Notes: generated from the letters alone by a model not told the origin. A DNA stretch of 64,000 bases from Prolixibacteraceae bacterium (GCA_019720755.1 CP081303.1:1736001-1800000); one strand, 5' to 3'; shown: positions 44,963 through 56,281, counted from the first letter of the stretch. Numbers and translations: made by a program.

Positions 44963-47900
44963 ATGGCTAAAATATTAGGACTAGATTTAGGAACCACCTC
45001 AATTGGTTGGGCTCTTGTGGAGGAGTCTCATGACAAAAAGTGCTCCATAATACAGAGCGGTGTAAGAGTGGTTCCACTTACAGTGGATGAGAAGGGTAAT
45101 TTTGAGAAGGGAAAAGCAATTACTACCAACGCGGATCGCACTCTTAAACGATCGGCCAGAAGAAATCTACAACGCACCAAACTTCGACGAGAAGTACTTC
45201 ATAAACATCTTTGTGAATATGGCTGGATCTCTTCAGAAACACCTCTTTATGAAGAGGGGAAAGACTCTACCCATCGAACATTGCAAATTAGAGCAAAAGC
45301 GGCCACCTCTCAAATCTCTTTAGAGGAGCTGGCAGTGGTTCTATTCTCCTTGAACAAAAAGAGAGGATATAAGTCGAGTCGCAAGATGATCCAGTCGGAG
45401 GAAGGGGATGCGGTAGACAATTTAGAGTTGGTACTTCAACTTCAAGAACAGGGAATCACTCCAGGAGTCTTCTGTTATCAAAAACTACAAAAAGATCCAA
45501 AGAAGACTTTGCCTACTTTTTATCGTTCCGATCTACTAGATGAACTCCAGCAGATATGGAACAAACAGAAGGTCTTTCACGATACTTTGCTGAGTAAGGC
45601 GTTATGGAGTCAAGTGGTGGAATCGAAGAGCAGCAAACAAGTTTGGGATATTTGCAAGGAGCCTTGGAGTCTCGAAGGGATAAAGATTCCTGGAAACAAA
45701 AACGAACAGAAGGTTGCCAAATACCAATATCGCTCCGAAGCCTTGACGCAGAAGCTCTCTTTAGAGAAAATTGCGATTGTGGTTTCTGATATTATGGGAT
45801 TGATTGCCAAGTCTAGTGGATATCTCGGGGATATTAGCGACCGGAGCAAACAGCTCTATATGGAGAAGATTACGGTGGGGCAGTATCTATGGCGACAAAT
45901 AGAGGCACATCCTTTTCAATCTATCAAGAATCAAGTATTCTATCGTCAAGACTATATGGATGAGTTTGAACGCATTTGGGACGTTCAAAAACAATTTTAT
46001 CCAGAAGCCTTAACCCTCGAACGACAAAAAGCACTTCGTGACATTGTGATCTTCTATCAACGTCCTTTGCGTTCGCAGAAAGGGCTTATTTCTCGTTGTG
46101 CCTTTGAGAAGCGTATCGTAAAGTTTGAGAAGGATGGAAAACAGTGCGAAAAGGAGGTCGGCCCTAGAGTGGTCCCTAAATCGTCTCCACTATTTCAAAC
46201 TGCCAAAGATTGGCAGACGGTATACAACTATAAGTTGGTGCATAAAGAGACCAAACAGGAGGTCTCTATCAAAGATTATGCTCTCGAACAACGTAATAAA
46301 TTACAACAGAAGCTCTCTATTGGTAATAGCATGAAACCCGCAGAGGTGGCTAGCTTCTTGGGACTAGACACGCCCAAAAAGTGGGATAGTCCACTTCAGG
46401 AGATGGAGGGAAATAAAACCAACCTGAAGCTCTACCAAATCTATCGACGTATTGCTGTCGAGGAGGGGTATGGGCACGACTGGGAGAGACGTTCGGTGGG
46501 AGATATTCAAGAGGAGCTTACCGAAGTGTTTAAACAGATTGGCGTCGATCCAAAGATCTTACATCTTGACCTCTCTTTAGAGGGAGATCTTTTTGACAAA
46601 CAACCTGCCTATCAGCTATGGCATCTTCTCTATGCCACCCAAGACGATGTCAAGGTGTCCTCTGAAGATCGTATTCGCTATGGGCAACAGAATGTGGCAG
46701 TAAAACGTTCGCTACATATTCAGTTTGGTTTTCCTATTGTCTACGCCCAATGGCTTGGGAATATTCAATTCCCTTTGGATTACGGTTCGCTGAGTGCCAA
46801 AGCCCTTCGTAAGATTCTTCCTTTTCTTCAACAAGGGATTGGCTATTCGGATGCTTGTGAGAAGGCGGGCTACAACCACTCCAACTCCATGACAAGAGAA
46901 CAGAGAGACCAACGTATCTTGGAGCCTAAGATGGAGATCCTAGCAAAGAACGAACTTCGAAACCCTGTGGTGGAGAAGATCCTAAATCAGGTGGTGCATG
47001 TGGTGAATGGAGTGATTGATCGCTATGGAAAACCCGATATCGTTCGAGTAGAGTTGGCTCGCGAACTAAAGAAGGGAGCCAAAGAGCGTGCCAGTGACAC
47101 CTCCTTTATCAACCAACGAAAGAGGGAGAATGAGAAGCTTGCTTTAGAGTTGAAAGAGTCTTATAACATCAGCAACCCCACCAAAAACGATATCGTTCGA
47201 CTTCGACTATACCATGAGTTGAAAGATCTAGCTTTTAAAGATATCTACACCAACACCTATATCGACAAGGAACAGCTCTTTTCTAAGGAGATAGAGGTGG
47301 AACATATTCTTCCCAAAGCCCGTCATTACGACGATAGCTTCTCGAATAAAACCCTCTCCTTTAGTGCTTTCAATAAGGATAAAGGAGCAGATACCCCACT
47401 CGATTTCTTAGAACGTACCGCTTCTGGAGCAGTGGTGGATTATCAAAATAGGGTAGAACTCCTATATGCCAATGCAAAGATATCCAAATCGAAACGTGAC
47501 AAGCTCTTGATGCACCAAGAGGATATCCCTGAGAACTTCTTAGAGAGAGATCTCCGAAATACCCAATATATCTCTCGTGAGGCGACAGCCCGACTGCAAA
47601 AGGTGTTCCGAAAGGTAGAGACCTCTTCTGGTTCGATTACGAGTAAGCTACGCGAAGAGTGGGGTATTATGGAGGTGATGAAGGAGTTAAATCTTCCTGT
47701 CTACCGCGCTAGAGGACTTGTAGAAGTCGAAGAGCGTGGACCTATTGATAATCGACGAGAGGTGGAGGTGATTCGTGAGTGGACCAAAAGAAACGACCAC
47801 CGTCACCATGCGATGGATGCCATCACCGTTGCTTTTACGACCCCTGCCCATATTCAGTGTTTGAATCGTTACAATGCGCTTTATAAGTGTCGTAAGGAAG

Positions 47901-49156
47901 AGAGAGTCACCGATAAAAACCTGTTTGCTCTTTATAGTAACCTGAAAGAACAGTATGTGGATAAGAGAGGACGTACTCGTACTCGATTTAAGGCTCCTTT
48001 TGCCTATTTCCGTCAGGAAGTAGAGAGATCCCTTTCGCAGATCTTGGTCTCTTTCAAAGCGAAGAATAAAGTGGTTACTAGAAACCAAAATCGTTACAAA
48101 ACCAAAGAGGGACAGGCTAGCCAGTTGTGTCTTACCCCTAGAGGGCCTCTTCATAAAGAGACGGTCTATGCACAGCGTACACGTTGGGTGGTTTCGGAGG
48201 CGAAAATTGGAACGAAGATGACCAAAGAGGTGATCGAAACCGTGACCAAACCGCTATACCGTTCTCTACTTCTAGCTCGCTTAGAGGCCAATGGAGACGA
48301 TCCAAAAAAGGCATTCACCGGACGTAACAGTTTGACAAAAAAGCCTTTGATCGATTCCAAAACAGGGGTAGAGGTTCCTGAAAAGGTGAAAATACGCAGC
48401 CAAGAGACCTATTTTACGGTTCGTAAATCGGTAGACAAAGACTTGAAGTTAGAGAAGATTGTCGACCAAGGTACTCGTCGTATTATCGAAACCTATATTG
48501 CGGCGCGTGGAGGAGATCCAAAGAAAGCCTTGGATAATATAACCAATGATCCTATATGGCAAGATGAAACCAAAACACAGGCGATCACAGATGTCCGTAT
48601 TGAAGCGGTGAAAGAGGCTACACCTATTCATGCTGTGAATGCCTCAAGAGGGAGAGAGGATAGCCCTTCATACCATGATTTGGTGCCAAATGATTATGTG
48701 CAGACTGGAAACAACCACCATGTTGCAATTTTCAGAGATGCTGATGGAAAATATCATGAAGAGGTGGTCTCATTTTACGAAGCGGTAGCAAGGGTGTTAG
48801 AAGGAGTACCTATTGTTCGAGACAACCATCCCGAGCACCCAGACTGGACGCTGCAGTTTACACTGAAGCAGAACGAGATGTTCCTTCTTCCCTCGGAGGA
48901 TTTTAACCCAAGAGAGATAGATCCATTAGATCCAGATCAAAGGGCTACCATTGCCAAACATCTTTATAGGGTGCAGAATATTTCTAGTAAATATTATGTA
49001 TTGACCCATCATTATGAAACAACTGATGTTACTAGAGTAGAATCTATGTTGGGATGGCGTTTTATCCGAAAGAGATCTTTAAATGGCTTGGAGGACTGGG
49101 TAAAGGTTCGTATCAATCACCTTGGAGAGATCGTCCAAGTGGGAGAGTATCGTTAG
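44963..49156 (+). CDS. cas9: Type II-C CRISPR endonuclease Cas9
   Basis: A 1397-residue RNA-guided DNA endonuclease. RuvC-I is ILGLDLGTTSIGWAL (Asp8), followed by an arginine-rich bridge helix (RSARRNLQRTKLRR). RuvC-II is IVRVELAREL (Glu697). The HNH domain has VEHILPKARHYDD (His781) and Asn804. RuvC-III is HRHHAMDAITVAF (His948/His949, Asp952). All catalytic residues are present, so both nuclease sites should work. The C-terminal third is the PAM-interacting region. The length is greater than Neisseria-type II-C Cas9 (about 1080) but in the range of Bacteroidota II-C proteins. No csn2 or cas4 is present. Hand counts of sampled 60-base lines give 40-55% GC, above most neighbours. Confidence 0.97.
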   Translation: MAKILGLDLGTTSIGWALVEESHDKKCSIIQSGVRVVPLTVDEKGNFEKGKAITTNADRTLKRSARRNLQRTKLRREVLHKHLCEYGWISSETPLYEEGKDSTHRTLQIRAKAATSQISLEELAVVLFSLNKKRGYKSSRKMIQSEEGDAVDNLELVLQLQEQGITPGVFCYQKLQKDPKKTLPTFYRSDLLDELQQIWNKQKVFHDTLLSKALWSQVVESKSSKQVWDICKEPWSLEGIKIPGNKNEQKVAKYQYRSEALTQKLSLEKIAIVVSDIMGLIAKSSGYLGDISDRSKQLYMEKITVGQYLWRQIEAHPFQSIKNQVFYRQDYMDEFERIWDVQKQFYPEALTLERQKALRDIVIFYQRPLRSQKGLISRCAFEKRIVKFEKDGKQCEKEVGPRVVPKSSPLFQTAKDWQTVYNYKLVHKETKQEVSIKDYALEQRNKLQQKLSIGNSMKPAEVASFLGLDTPKKWDSPLQEMEGNKTNLKLYQIYRRIAVEEGYGHDWERRSVGDIQEELTEVFKQIGVDPKILHLDLSLEGDLFDKQPAYQLWHLLYATQDDVKVSSEDRIRYGQQNVAVKRSLHIQFGFPIVYAQWLGNIQFPLDYGSLSAKALRKILPFLQQGIGYSDACEKAGYNHSNSMTREQRDQRILEPKMEILAKNELRNPVVEKILNQVVHVVNGVIDRYGKPDIVRVELARELKKGAKERASDTSFINQRKRENEKLALELKESYNISNPTKNDIVRLRLYHELKDLAFKDIYTNTYIDKEQLFSKEIEVEHILPKARHYDDSFSNKTLSFSAFNKDKGADTPLDFLERTASGAVVDYQNRVELLYANAKISKSKRDKLLMHQEDIPENFLERDLRNTQYISREATARLQKVFRKVETSSGSITSKLREEWGIMEVMKELNLPVYRARGLVEVEERGPIDNRREVEVIREWTKRNDHRHHAMDAITVAFTTPAHIQCLNRYNALYKCRKEERVTDKNLFALYSNLKEQYVDKRGRTRTRFKAPFAYFRQEVERSLSQILVSFKAKNKVVTRNQNRYKTKEGQASQLCLTPRGPLHKETVYAQRTRWVVSEAKIGTKMTKEVIETVTKPLYRSLLLARLEANGDDPKKAFTGRNSLTKKPLIDSKTGVEVPEKVKIRSQETYFTVRKSVDKDLKLEKIVDQGTRRIIETYIAARGGDPKKALDNITNDPIWQDETKTQAITDVRIEAVKEATPIHAVNASRGREDSPSYHDLVPNDYVQTGNNHHVAIFRDADGKYHEEVVSFYEAVARVLEGVPIVRDNHPEHPDWTLQFTLKQNEMFLLPSEDFNPREIDPLDPDQRATIAKHLYRVQNISSKYYVLTHHYETTDVTRVESMLGWRFIRKRSLNGLEDWVKVRINHLGEIVQVGEYR

Positions 49157-49357
49157 AGAAACAATCCACATCAATTTACTTTGAACATATTAACAAAATC
49201 CCTGTTATACTAAATAGAAAGCTCATATCCTATCTTCCTCTTTGGGAGATAGGGTGTATGGGCTTTTAGCAAGGTAAGCATGGACTATCTTGCACCAAAC
49301 GAGAGGTCTTTTTGTTGGAGTAGCTTTCTATATGTTGAATCATTTAAAATTCAAGGT

Positions 49358-50263
49358 ATGTTAAAACGCACTCTATTTTTTAGCTCTGCTGTCTCTCTAA
49401 GACTTCAGCTATCCCAGCTTGCGATCCATTTTGTCGAGGAGGATCGTCCGAACCAAACAATCCCTTTAGAGGATATTGGGATCATCATTTTAGAACATCG
49501 GCAGATACAGTTAACCCATCCACTGCTCTCAGCGTGTATGGAACACAAGATAACGGTGGTCTGTTGCGATGCCAAACACATGCCCTCTGGTGTGATGCTT
49601 CCCTTTCGTGGACACTCCGAGATGCAACAGAGACAACGTTGGCAACTTCAAGCCAAAGAGCCACTACGAAAGCAGTTGTGGAGACAGTTGGTGGTTCAGA
49701 AAATACGAAATCAAGCAGCAGTATTAGAACAGGTTGGGAGAGATGGTCGACCTCTTTTGGCGATGATCGAATCGGTGCAGAGTGGCGATAAAACCAATGT
49801 CGAAGGACATGCAGCAGCACTCTATTGGAGAGAGGTCTTTGCCGATTTCTACCCTAAATTTGTTCGTGATCGCGACCTTGCCATGGTCAACCCCATACTG
49901 AATTATGGATATGCGGTGGTTAGGGCTGCAGCAGCAAGGGCTGTGGTAAGTGCTGGATTGCTCGTCAGTTATGGTCTCTTTCATAAAAACAAATACAATG
50001 CCTATGCCCTTGCTGACGATCTGATGGAACCATTTCGTCCCTATATGGATCGTTTATGCTACGACTTGATACTCGAACATGGAGAGGTTGAGATAGAGGA
50101 GGTGACACTTTCGATGAAACAGCAGATTTGGCAACTAATGGGAAGTGAGGTTCAGATAGATGGAAGCCATAGTGTTTTCCAGATAGCCATGCAAAGAAGT
50201 GCCGTCTCTTTGGCACACTGTTTTGCTGGAACCCAACGAAAACTGAATCTTCCGAATCTATGA
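49358..50263 (+). CDS. cas1: CRISPR integrase Cas1
   Basis: A 301-residue subunit of the spacer integrase. ATG 49358 gives the normal type II opening MLKRTLFFSSAVSLRLQLSQL; the frame runs back to 49280, but that stretch lies in the cas9-cas1 gap and is not homologous. Active-site residues: Glu149 in N-V-E-G-H-A-A-A-L-Y-W, His209 in VSYGLFHKN, and the acidic segment LADDLMEPFRP (residues 218-228). It is followed by cas2 with a 4-bp ATGA overlap. Confidence 0.96.
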   Translation: MLKRTLFFSSAVSLRLQLSQLAIHFVEEDRPNQTIPLEDIGIIILEHRQIQLTHPLLSACMEHKITVVCCDAKHMPSGVMLPFRGHSEMQQRQRWQLQAKEPLRKQLWRQLVVQKIRNQAAVLEQVGRDGRPLLAMIESVQSGDKTNVEGHAAALYWREVFADFYPKFVRDRDLAMVNPILNYGYAVVRAAAARAVVSAGLLVSYGLFHKNKYNAYALADDLMEPFRPYMDRLCYDLILEHGEVEIEEVTLSMKQQIWQLMGSEVQIDGSHSVFQIAMQRSAVSLAHCFAGTQRKLNLPNL

Positions 50264-50604
50264 AAAATGATGTCTCACCCTTTAATCGTTATCGTAATAT
50301 GTGGATCATGGTCTTTTTCGATCTCCCAACCGATACCAAAACCGAACGCAAAGAAGCAGCTCGCTTTCGTAAAGCACTACTAAAAGATGGTTTTGTGATG
50401 TTTCAATTTTCTGTCTATTTTCGTTTCTGCACCTGTAGAGAGATGGCAGATCTTCATATTCAAAGAATAAAAAAAGTTCTTCCTTCGAAAGGAAAGATAT
50501 CTATTTTGGCCGTAACAGACCACCAGTTTGGTAAAATGGAGCTTTTTATTGGAAGAAAAGTGGATCAATCTATAGAGAGACCACAACAACTGCAACTATT
50601 CTAG
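50260..50604 (+). CDS. cas2: CRISPR adaptation protein Cas2
   Basis: A 114-residue partner of Cas1 in spacer integration. The ferredoxin-like fold opens with MWIMVFFDLPTDTKTERKEAARFRKALLKDGF (Asp in the FFDLP motif), then FQFSVYFRFCTCREMADLHIQRIKKVLPSKGKISILAVTDHQFGKM. It overlaps cas1 by 4 bp and ends 106 bp before the first repeat. With cas9 and cas1 it completes a minimal three-gene II-C set. Confidence 0.95.
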   Translation: MKNDVSPFNRYRNMWIMVFFDLPTDTKTERKEAARFRKALLKDGFVMFQFSVYFRFCTCREMADLHIQRIKKVLPSKGKISILAVTDHQFGKMELFIGRKVDQSIERPQQLQLF

Positions 50605-50664
50605 AATAGAAAAAAGAAGGGGGTACGAAGTATCACTACTTCTAAAACCCTCTTTTTTTATTCT
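50604..50664. terminator. Terminator between cas2 and the array
   Basis: GAATAGAAAAAAGAAGGG faces CCCTCTTTTTTTATTC around a 26-base loop with a few bulges. The A- and T-runs suit both strands, so it could end the cas transcript and the crRNA precursor, which converge here. Confidence 0.65.
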
Positions 50665-50710
50665 ATTTTTAGGTGTAAGATGTTCATAATAAAAAAGTTA
50701 CACTCTTTAT

Positions 50711-53700
50711 ACTGCGAATAATACGCCTAAATTACAAAATTGATAGGTATTCACAACTGTCGAAAATCCAATCTGCCATTGTTCGGTACTGCGAATAATA
50801 CGCCTAAATTACAAAATTGATAGGTATTCACAACGATACCATGCACTTGCATCGTTCTCGTCTCACTGCGAATAATACGCCTAAATTACAAAATTGATAG
50901 GTATTCACAACTGAAACCTCTATGATGTTAACCATCTTACTACTGCGAATAATACGCCTAAATTACAAAATTGATAGGTATTCACAACTCTTATGAACAG
51001 ATGCGTTGTTGTCAATCAACTGCGAATAATACGCCTAAATTACAAAATTGATAGGTATTCACAACGAGGCTAGATGACAATGTGTATCTAGATGCAACTG
51101 CGAATAATACGCCTAAATTACAAAATTGATAGGTATTCACAACAGTGTTGGACGTGGTGCTATTATTACTGCAACTGCGAATAATACGCCTAAATTACAA
51201 AATTGATAGGTATTCACAACATAGACGATGGAGACACCAATGGCTTGTTTACTGCGAATAATACGCCTAAATTACAAAATTGATAGGTATTCACAACTGC
51301 TTGGACGTGTTGAAGCCTTGAACGGTGACTGCGAATAATACGCCTAAATTACAAAATTGATAGGTATTCACAACATTTGTTTTGGATAGCTCAAAACGAT
51401 CTTTACTGCGAATAATACGCCTAAATTACAAAATTGATAGGTATTCACAACTCAACAACCGATCCAAGCACATTGACAGGAGACTGCGAATAATACGCCT
51501 AAATTACAAAATTGATAGGTATTCACAACTAATATTGATTGATAGCAACACACAAAAAGACTGCGAATAATACGCCTAAATTACAAAATTGATAGGTATT
51601 CACAACTAACAGACATTATACTAAGTCACTTTGATTACTGCGAATAATACGCCTAAATTACAAAATTGATAGGTATTCACAACTTAGCATGTGAAGCTAT
51701 AGATCAAAAACACACTGCGAATAATACGCCTAAATTACAAAATTGATAGGTATTCACAACTCTATACTAGAGCCTTCAGCCCAATACACTACTGCGAATA
51801 ATACGCCTAAATTACAAAATTGATAGGTATTCACAACTTAGTGAGATTATTCGAGTACTCCATCTTTACTGCGAATAATACGCCTAAATTACAAAATTGA
51901 TAGGTATTCACAACGTCAGCCACTAAAGGGAAATCTTTAGCCCAACTGCGAATAATACGCCTAAATTACAAAATTGATAGGTATTCACAACGATCAATAG
52001 AGATATAGAGATATAGAGTAAACTGCGAATAATACGCCTAAATTACAAAATTGATAGGTATTCACAACCAGTAGTGAATTACCTCATGCGTGTAATAGAC
52101 TGCGAATAATACGCCTAAATTACAAAATTGATAGGTATTCACAACCATGAGAGGGTAGGGTTAAAACATTTTAAGACTGCGAATAATACGCCTAAATTAC
52201 AAAATTGATAGGTATTCACAACTAAAGTTTATGTATTTCGCTACTCCAGAAGACTGCGAATAATACGCCTAAATTACAAAATTGATAGGTATTCACAACA
52301 CCCTTTCTATTTTTAGAAATCCGCTCCTCACTGCGAATAATACGCCTAAATTACAAAATTGATAGGTATTCACAACGTTTTTGATTACATGTGTAAAAGT
52401 ACACATACTGCGAATAATACGCCTAAATTACAAAATTGATAGGTATTCACAACGAACAGCTAGGTTATAATAATACTACTAATACTGCGAATAATACGCC
52501 TAAATTACAAAATTGATAGGTATTCACAACTTCACTGAAAAGGAGATAGATTTTATAATAACTGCGAATAATACGCCTAAATTACAAAATTGATAGGTAT
52601 TCACAACAAACAGAGGTGTATGTTTATGGCACGACATACTGCGAATAATACGCCTAAATTACAAAATTGATAGGTATTCACAACAAGTAGTCTTATATCC
52701 AAAGTATCCAAGCCACTGCGAATAATACGCCTAAATTACAAAATTGATAGGTATTCACAACACTTTTTAATCACGGTTTGATAAAAAACGCACTGCGAAT
52801 AATACGCCTAAATTACAAAATTGATAGGTATTCACAACATTATTACAAAAGAAGCAATCCAAATTAGCACTGCGAATAATACGCCTAAATTACAAAATTG
52901 ATAGGTATTCACAACTACAACATCTTAAGTTTGCTTGCATCAAATACTGCGAATAATACGCCTAAATTACAAAATTGATAGGTATTCACAACATGGAATG
53001 AAAGATTTGCATAGTGAAATATACTGCGAATAATACGCCTAAATTACAAAATTGATAGGTATTCACAACAAAAAGGCTCAACAGCTGAAAACCAAAACCA
53101 CTGCGAATAATACGCCTAAATTACAAAATTGATAGGTATTCACAACATACACATATGAAATGATCTCCAGGGGTGAACTGCGAATAATACGCCTAAATTA
53201 CAAAATTGATAGGTATTCACAACGGAATCCTGAGATCGAACAATGGGTTTACGACTGCGAATAATACGCCTAAATTACAAAATTGATAGGTATTCACAAC
53301 CCTTTTAGTTTTTGATAAAATCTTTGATGTACTGCGAATAATACGCCTAAATTACAAAATTGATAGGTATTCACAACGATATGATTGTCGCAGTGTTCGT
53401 GATAGCTACTGCGAATAATACGCCTAAATTACAAAATTGATAGGTATTCACAACAAGATAGTAGATTTTGGGAAAAAGTTGGTTACTGCGAATAATACGC
53501 CTAAATTACAAAATTGATAGGTATTCACAACTTGCTAAATGCGGCAATGTCTCCGTATACAACTGCGAATAATACGCCTAAATTACAAAATTGATAGGTA
53601 TTCACAACTCAATCTTAACATCTATTATTTTTGGCTCCACTGCGAATAATACGCCTAAATTACAAAATTGATAGGTATTCACAACACAATCGCATTGCGG

Positions 53701-55601
53701 TCGAAAATAACAAGCACTGCGAATAATACGCCTAAATTACAAAATTGATAGGTATTCACAACATAGCAAGATAATTGTTGAGGTTGAGATAAACTGCGAA
53801 TAATACGCCTAAATTACAAAATTGATAGGTATTCACAACCCACCGTCTTCAATTCCTGCAAGAATGGACACTGCGAATAATACGCCTAAATTACAAAATT
53901 GATAGGTATTCACAACACCAAGATCAATCAAAAAAACTACTACAGCACTGCGAATAATACGCCTAAATTACAAAATTGATAGGTATTCACAACTATCAAT
54001 TAATTCAATTCTATATCCTAATGACTGCGAATAATACGCCTAAATTACAAAATTGATAGGTATTCACAACTGAAGGTATGCGTTATTCTGTTCTGCAAAG
54101 ACTGCGAATAATACGCCTAAATTACAAAATTGATAGGTATTCACAACGTTTTATCTGGGTTTACTAAAACAATACCAACTGCGAATAATACGCCTAAATT
54201 ACAAAATTGATAGGTATTCACAACAGAATGACATATATGTTAATTAACAAAAATACTGCGAATAATACGCCTAAATTACAAAATTGATAGGTATTCACAA
54301 CGCACAGATCACTAGAGCAAAATTCACAGGAACTGCGAATAATACGCCTAAATTACAAAATTGATAGGTATTCACAACAAGTCTTAATCCCGAACGAATA
54401 AAACAATTACTGCGAATAATACGCCTAAATTACAAAATTGATAGGTATTCACAACCTCGAATGTAAATCTATATCGACCCTTAAAACTGCGAATAATACG
54501 CCTAAATTACAAAATTGATAGGTATTCACAACTCTATCACGTGTCGGTGAAATATAGAGTGAACTGCGAATAATACGCCTAAATTACAAAATTGATAGGT
54601 ATTCACAACTAAACCGTATGTTGATAGTTCTTTGCTTCGACTGCGAATAATACGCCTAAATTACAAAATTGATAGGTATTCACAACACGGTGGTGTATTG
54701 AGGGTACATAATGACCACTGCGAATAATACGCCTAAATTACAAAATTGATAGGTATTCACAACGGTTAGCCTTTTTATTGTCTAATCTTTTCTACTGCGA
54801 ATAATACGCCTAAATTACAAAATTGATAGGTATTCACAACGACGCACTGAATCAAGGGCAAAAAGATAAGACTGCGAATAATACGCCTAAATTACAAAAT
54901 TGATAGGTATTCACAACGTGACTTGCAAAGTCTTTAAAATTATTCATACTGCGAATAATACGCCTAAATTACAAAATTGATAGGTATCCACAACTAGTTG
55001 ATAGCGAACAAGAAATACTTTTCAACTGCGAATAATACGCCTAAATTACAAAATTGATAGGTATTCACAACGACAACCGAAGTAATCAATATGTTAGACG
55101 AACTGCGAATAATACGCCTAAATTACAAAATTGATAGGTATTCACAACATACTCCTTAGTTAAATTTTCAACTGAATTACTGCGAATAATACGCCTAAAT
55201 TACAAAATTGATAGGTATTCACAACGTATTCCCATCTCTCAATGTCAAGGTTAATACTGCGAATAATACGCCTAAATTACAAAATTGATAGGTATTCACA
55301 ACTGTTTTGCCACATGATTAAAACAAACACCTACTGCGAATAATACGCCTAAATTACAAAATTGATAGGTATTCACAACTGCGAGCGGAATGTAATTAGC
55401 ATTAAATTCACTGCGAATAATACGCCTAAATTACAAAATTGATAGGTATTCACAACCAACCGAAGGGTTTAGAGATAGACGACGAAACTGCGAATAATAC
55501 GCCTAAATTACAAAATTGATAGGTATTCACAACTTCTTGAATGAATGTTATCATATCTTATACACTGCGAATAATACGCCTAAATTACAAAATTGATAGG
55601 T
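50711..55601 (-). CRISPR. CRISPR array, 64 repeats and 63 spacers, 47-bp repeat
   Basis: On the plus strand the repeat begins ACTGCGAATAATACGCC and ends GATAGGTATTCACAAC. The unit is 47 bp with spacers of mostly 30 bp, giving a 77-bp period. Repeats are nearly invariant: repeat 56 (from 54948) has one change (T41 to C). The cas2-distal repeat (55564-55601) keeps only 38 bases, after which the sequence diverges. The tracrRNA anti-repeat shows that crRNAs come from the minus strand, in which the repeat starts GTTGTGAATACC. The 63 spacers are a very large record for a II-C system. I could not compare spacers with any database. Confidence 0.98.
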
Positions 55602-56155
55602 GTTTCGTTTGATATAGGCAGAATAATGATAAGAATACTTTTCAAAAGGGATACTTGGATTCTTTTTAGAGGGTAGTGCAATCGAAGATGATTAGGTATG
55701 ATTATGATGGGGTTAATCTGTATATGAAAGCATGAAGGAGATAAGCTGTTTCATCAACTTTTTCCGAGCTAAAAACTGATACGAAAATATACAGGAGACA
55801 TGTATACAAAATGTCCTACTCAAATTGAGGTGTTTGTGTTTGAGTCGGAACTTATTGAATTAGACGTTATTCATCACCCATATCTTATGTGTTATTTCTT
55901 TATTCGTGATACAATGAATATTGAGAAAGGACCACCTGGATGGTTATATGGCTTTAGGGTAATAAATAGAGAGTTTATACGGTATAAACAGAAGGAGTTT
56001 TCTTGAAAATTTAGTCATGATGAGAGTACTGCAGGATGAGATAAAGATTACACACAATAGATGGTGCTTTAATGTTAGACTTTTCTACCTCAGGTTTTCA
56101 TGTTTTTTGCCCATATGAGCAATACAAACAGGTTTTCTTAGTGGATTGATAGGGG
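55602..56155. other. Region beyond the array, about 550 bp
   Basis: A 68-codon frame at 55800-56006 is not recognisable and its start has a poorly spaced purine stretch. No other structure is clear. Confidence 0.4.
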
Positions 56156-56281
56156 ATTAAAGGCTACTTTGTCCATGGTTTGTCCATGGTTTGTCCATGG
56201 TTTGTCCATGGTTTGTCCATCGATTCGGTGGTTGAACCATGAAGGAGGTATGTTTGAAACTCGAACAAAGTAGCCTTTAAT
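56156..56281. repeat. 126-bp element: 17-bp inverted repeats around 11-bp tandem repeats
   Basis: ATTAAAGGCTACTTTGT (56156-56172) and ACAAAGTAGCCTTTAAT (56265-56281) are perfect inverted repeats. Inside, 56168-56222 holds five units of 11 bp: four of TTTGTCCATGG and a last one TTTGTCCATCG. The first unit overlaps the left arm. The whole could fold into a large hairpin or be a small non-autonomous mobile element. There is no gene inside. Confidence 0.9.

Noticed and set aside
49280-49357. 26-codon extension of cas1
   Set aside because: Falls in the cas9-cas1 gap and is not similar to Cas1; the normal Cas1 opening starts at 49358.
51382-51570. 62-codon plus-strand frame inside the CRISPR array
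   Set aside because: It is made of CRISPR repeats and spacers read through by chance.
55800-56006. 68-codon plus-strand frame after the array
   Set aside because: No recognisable features; the purine-rich stretch before the ATG is only two bases away, too close for a ribosome site. It could still be real but cannot be supported.
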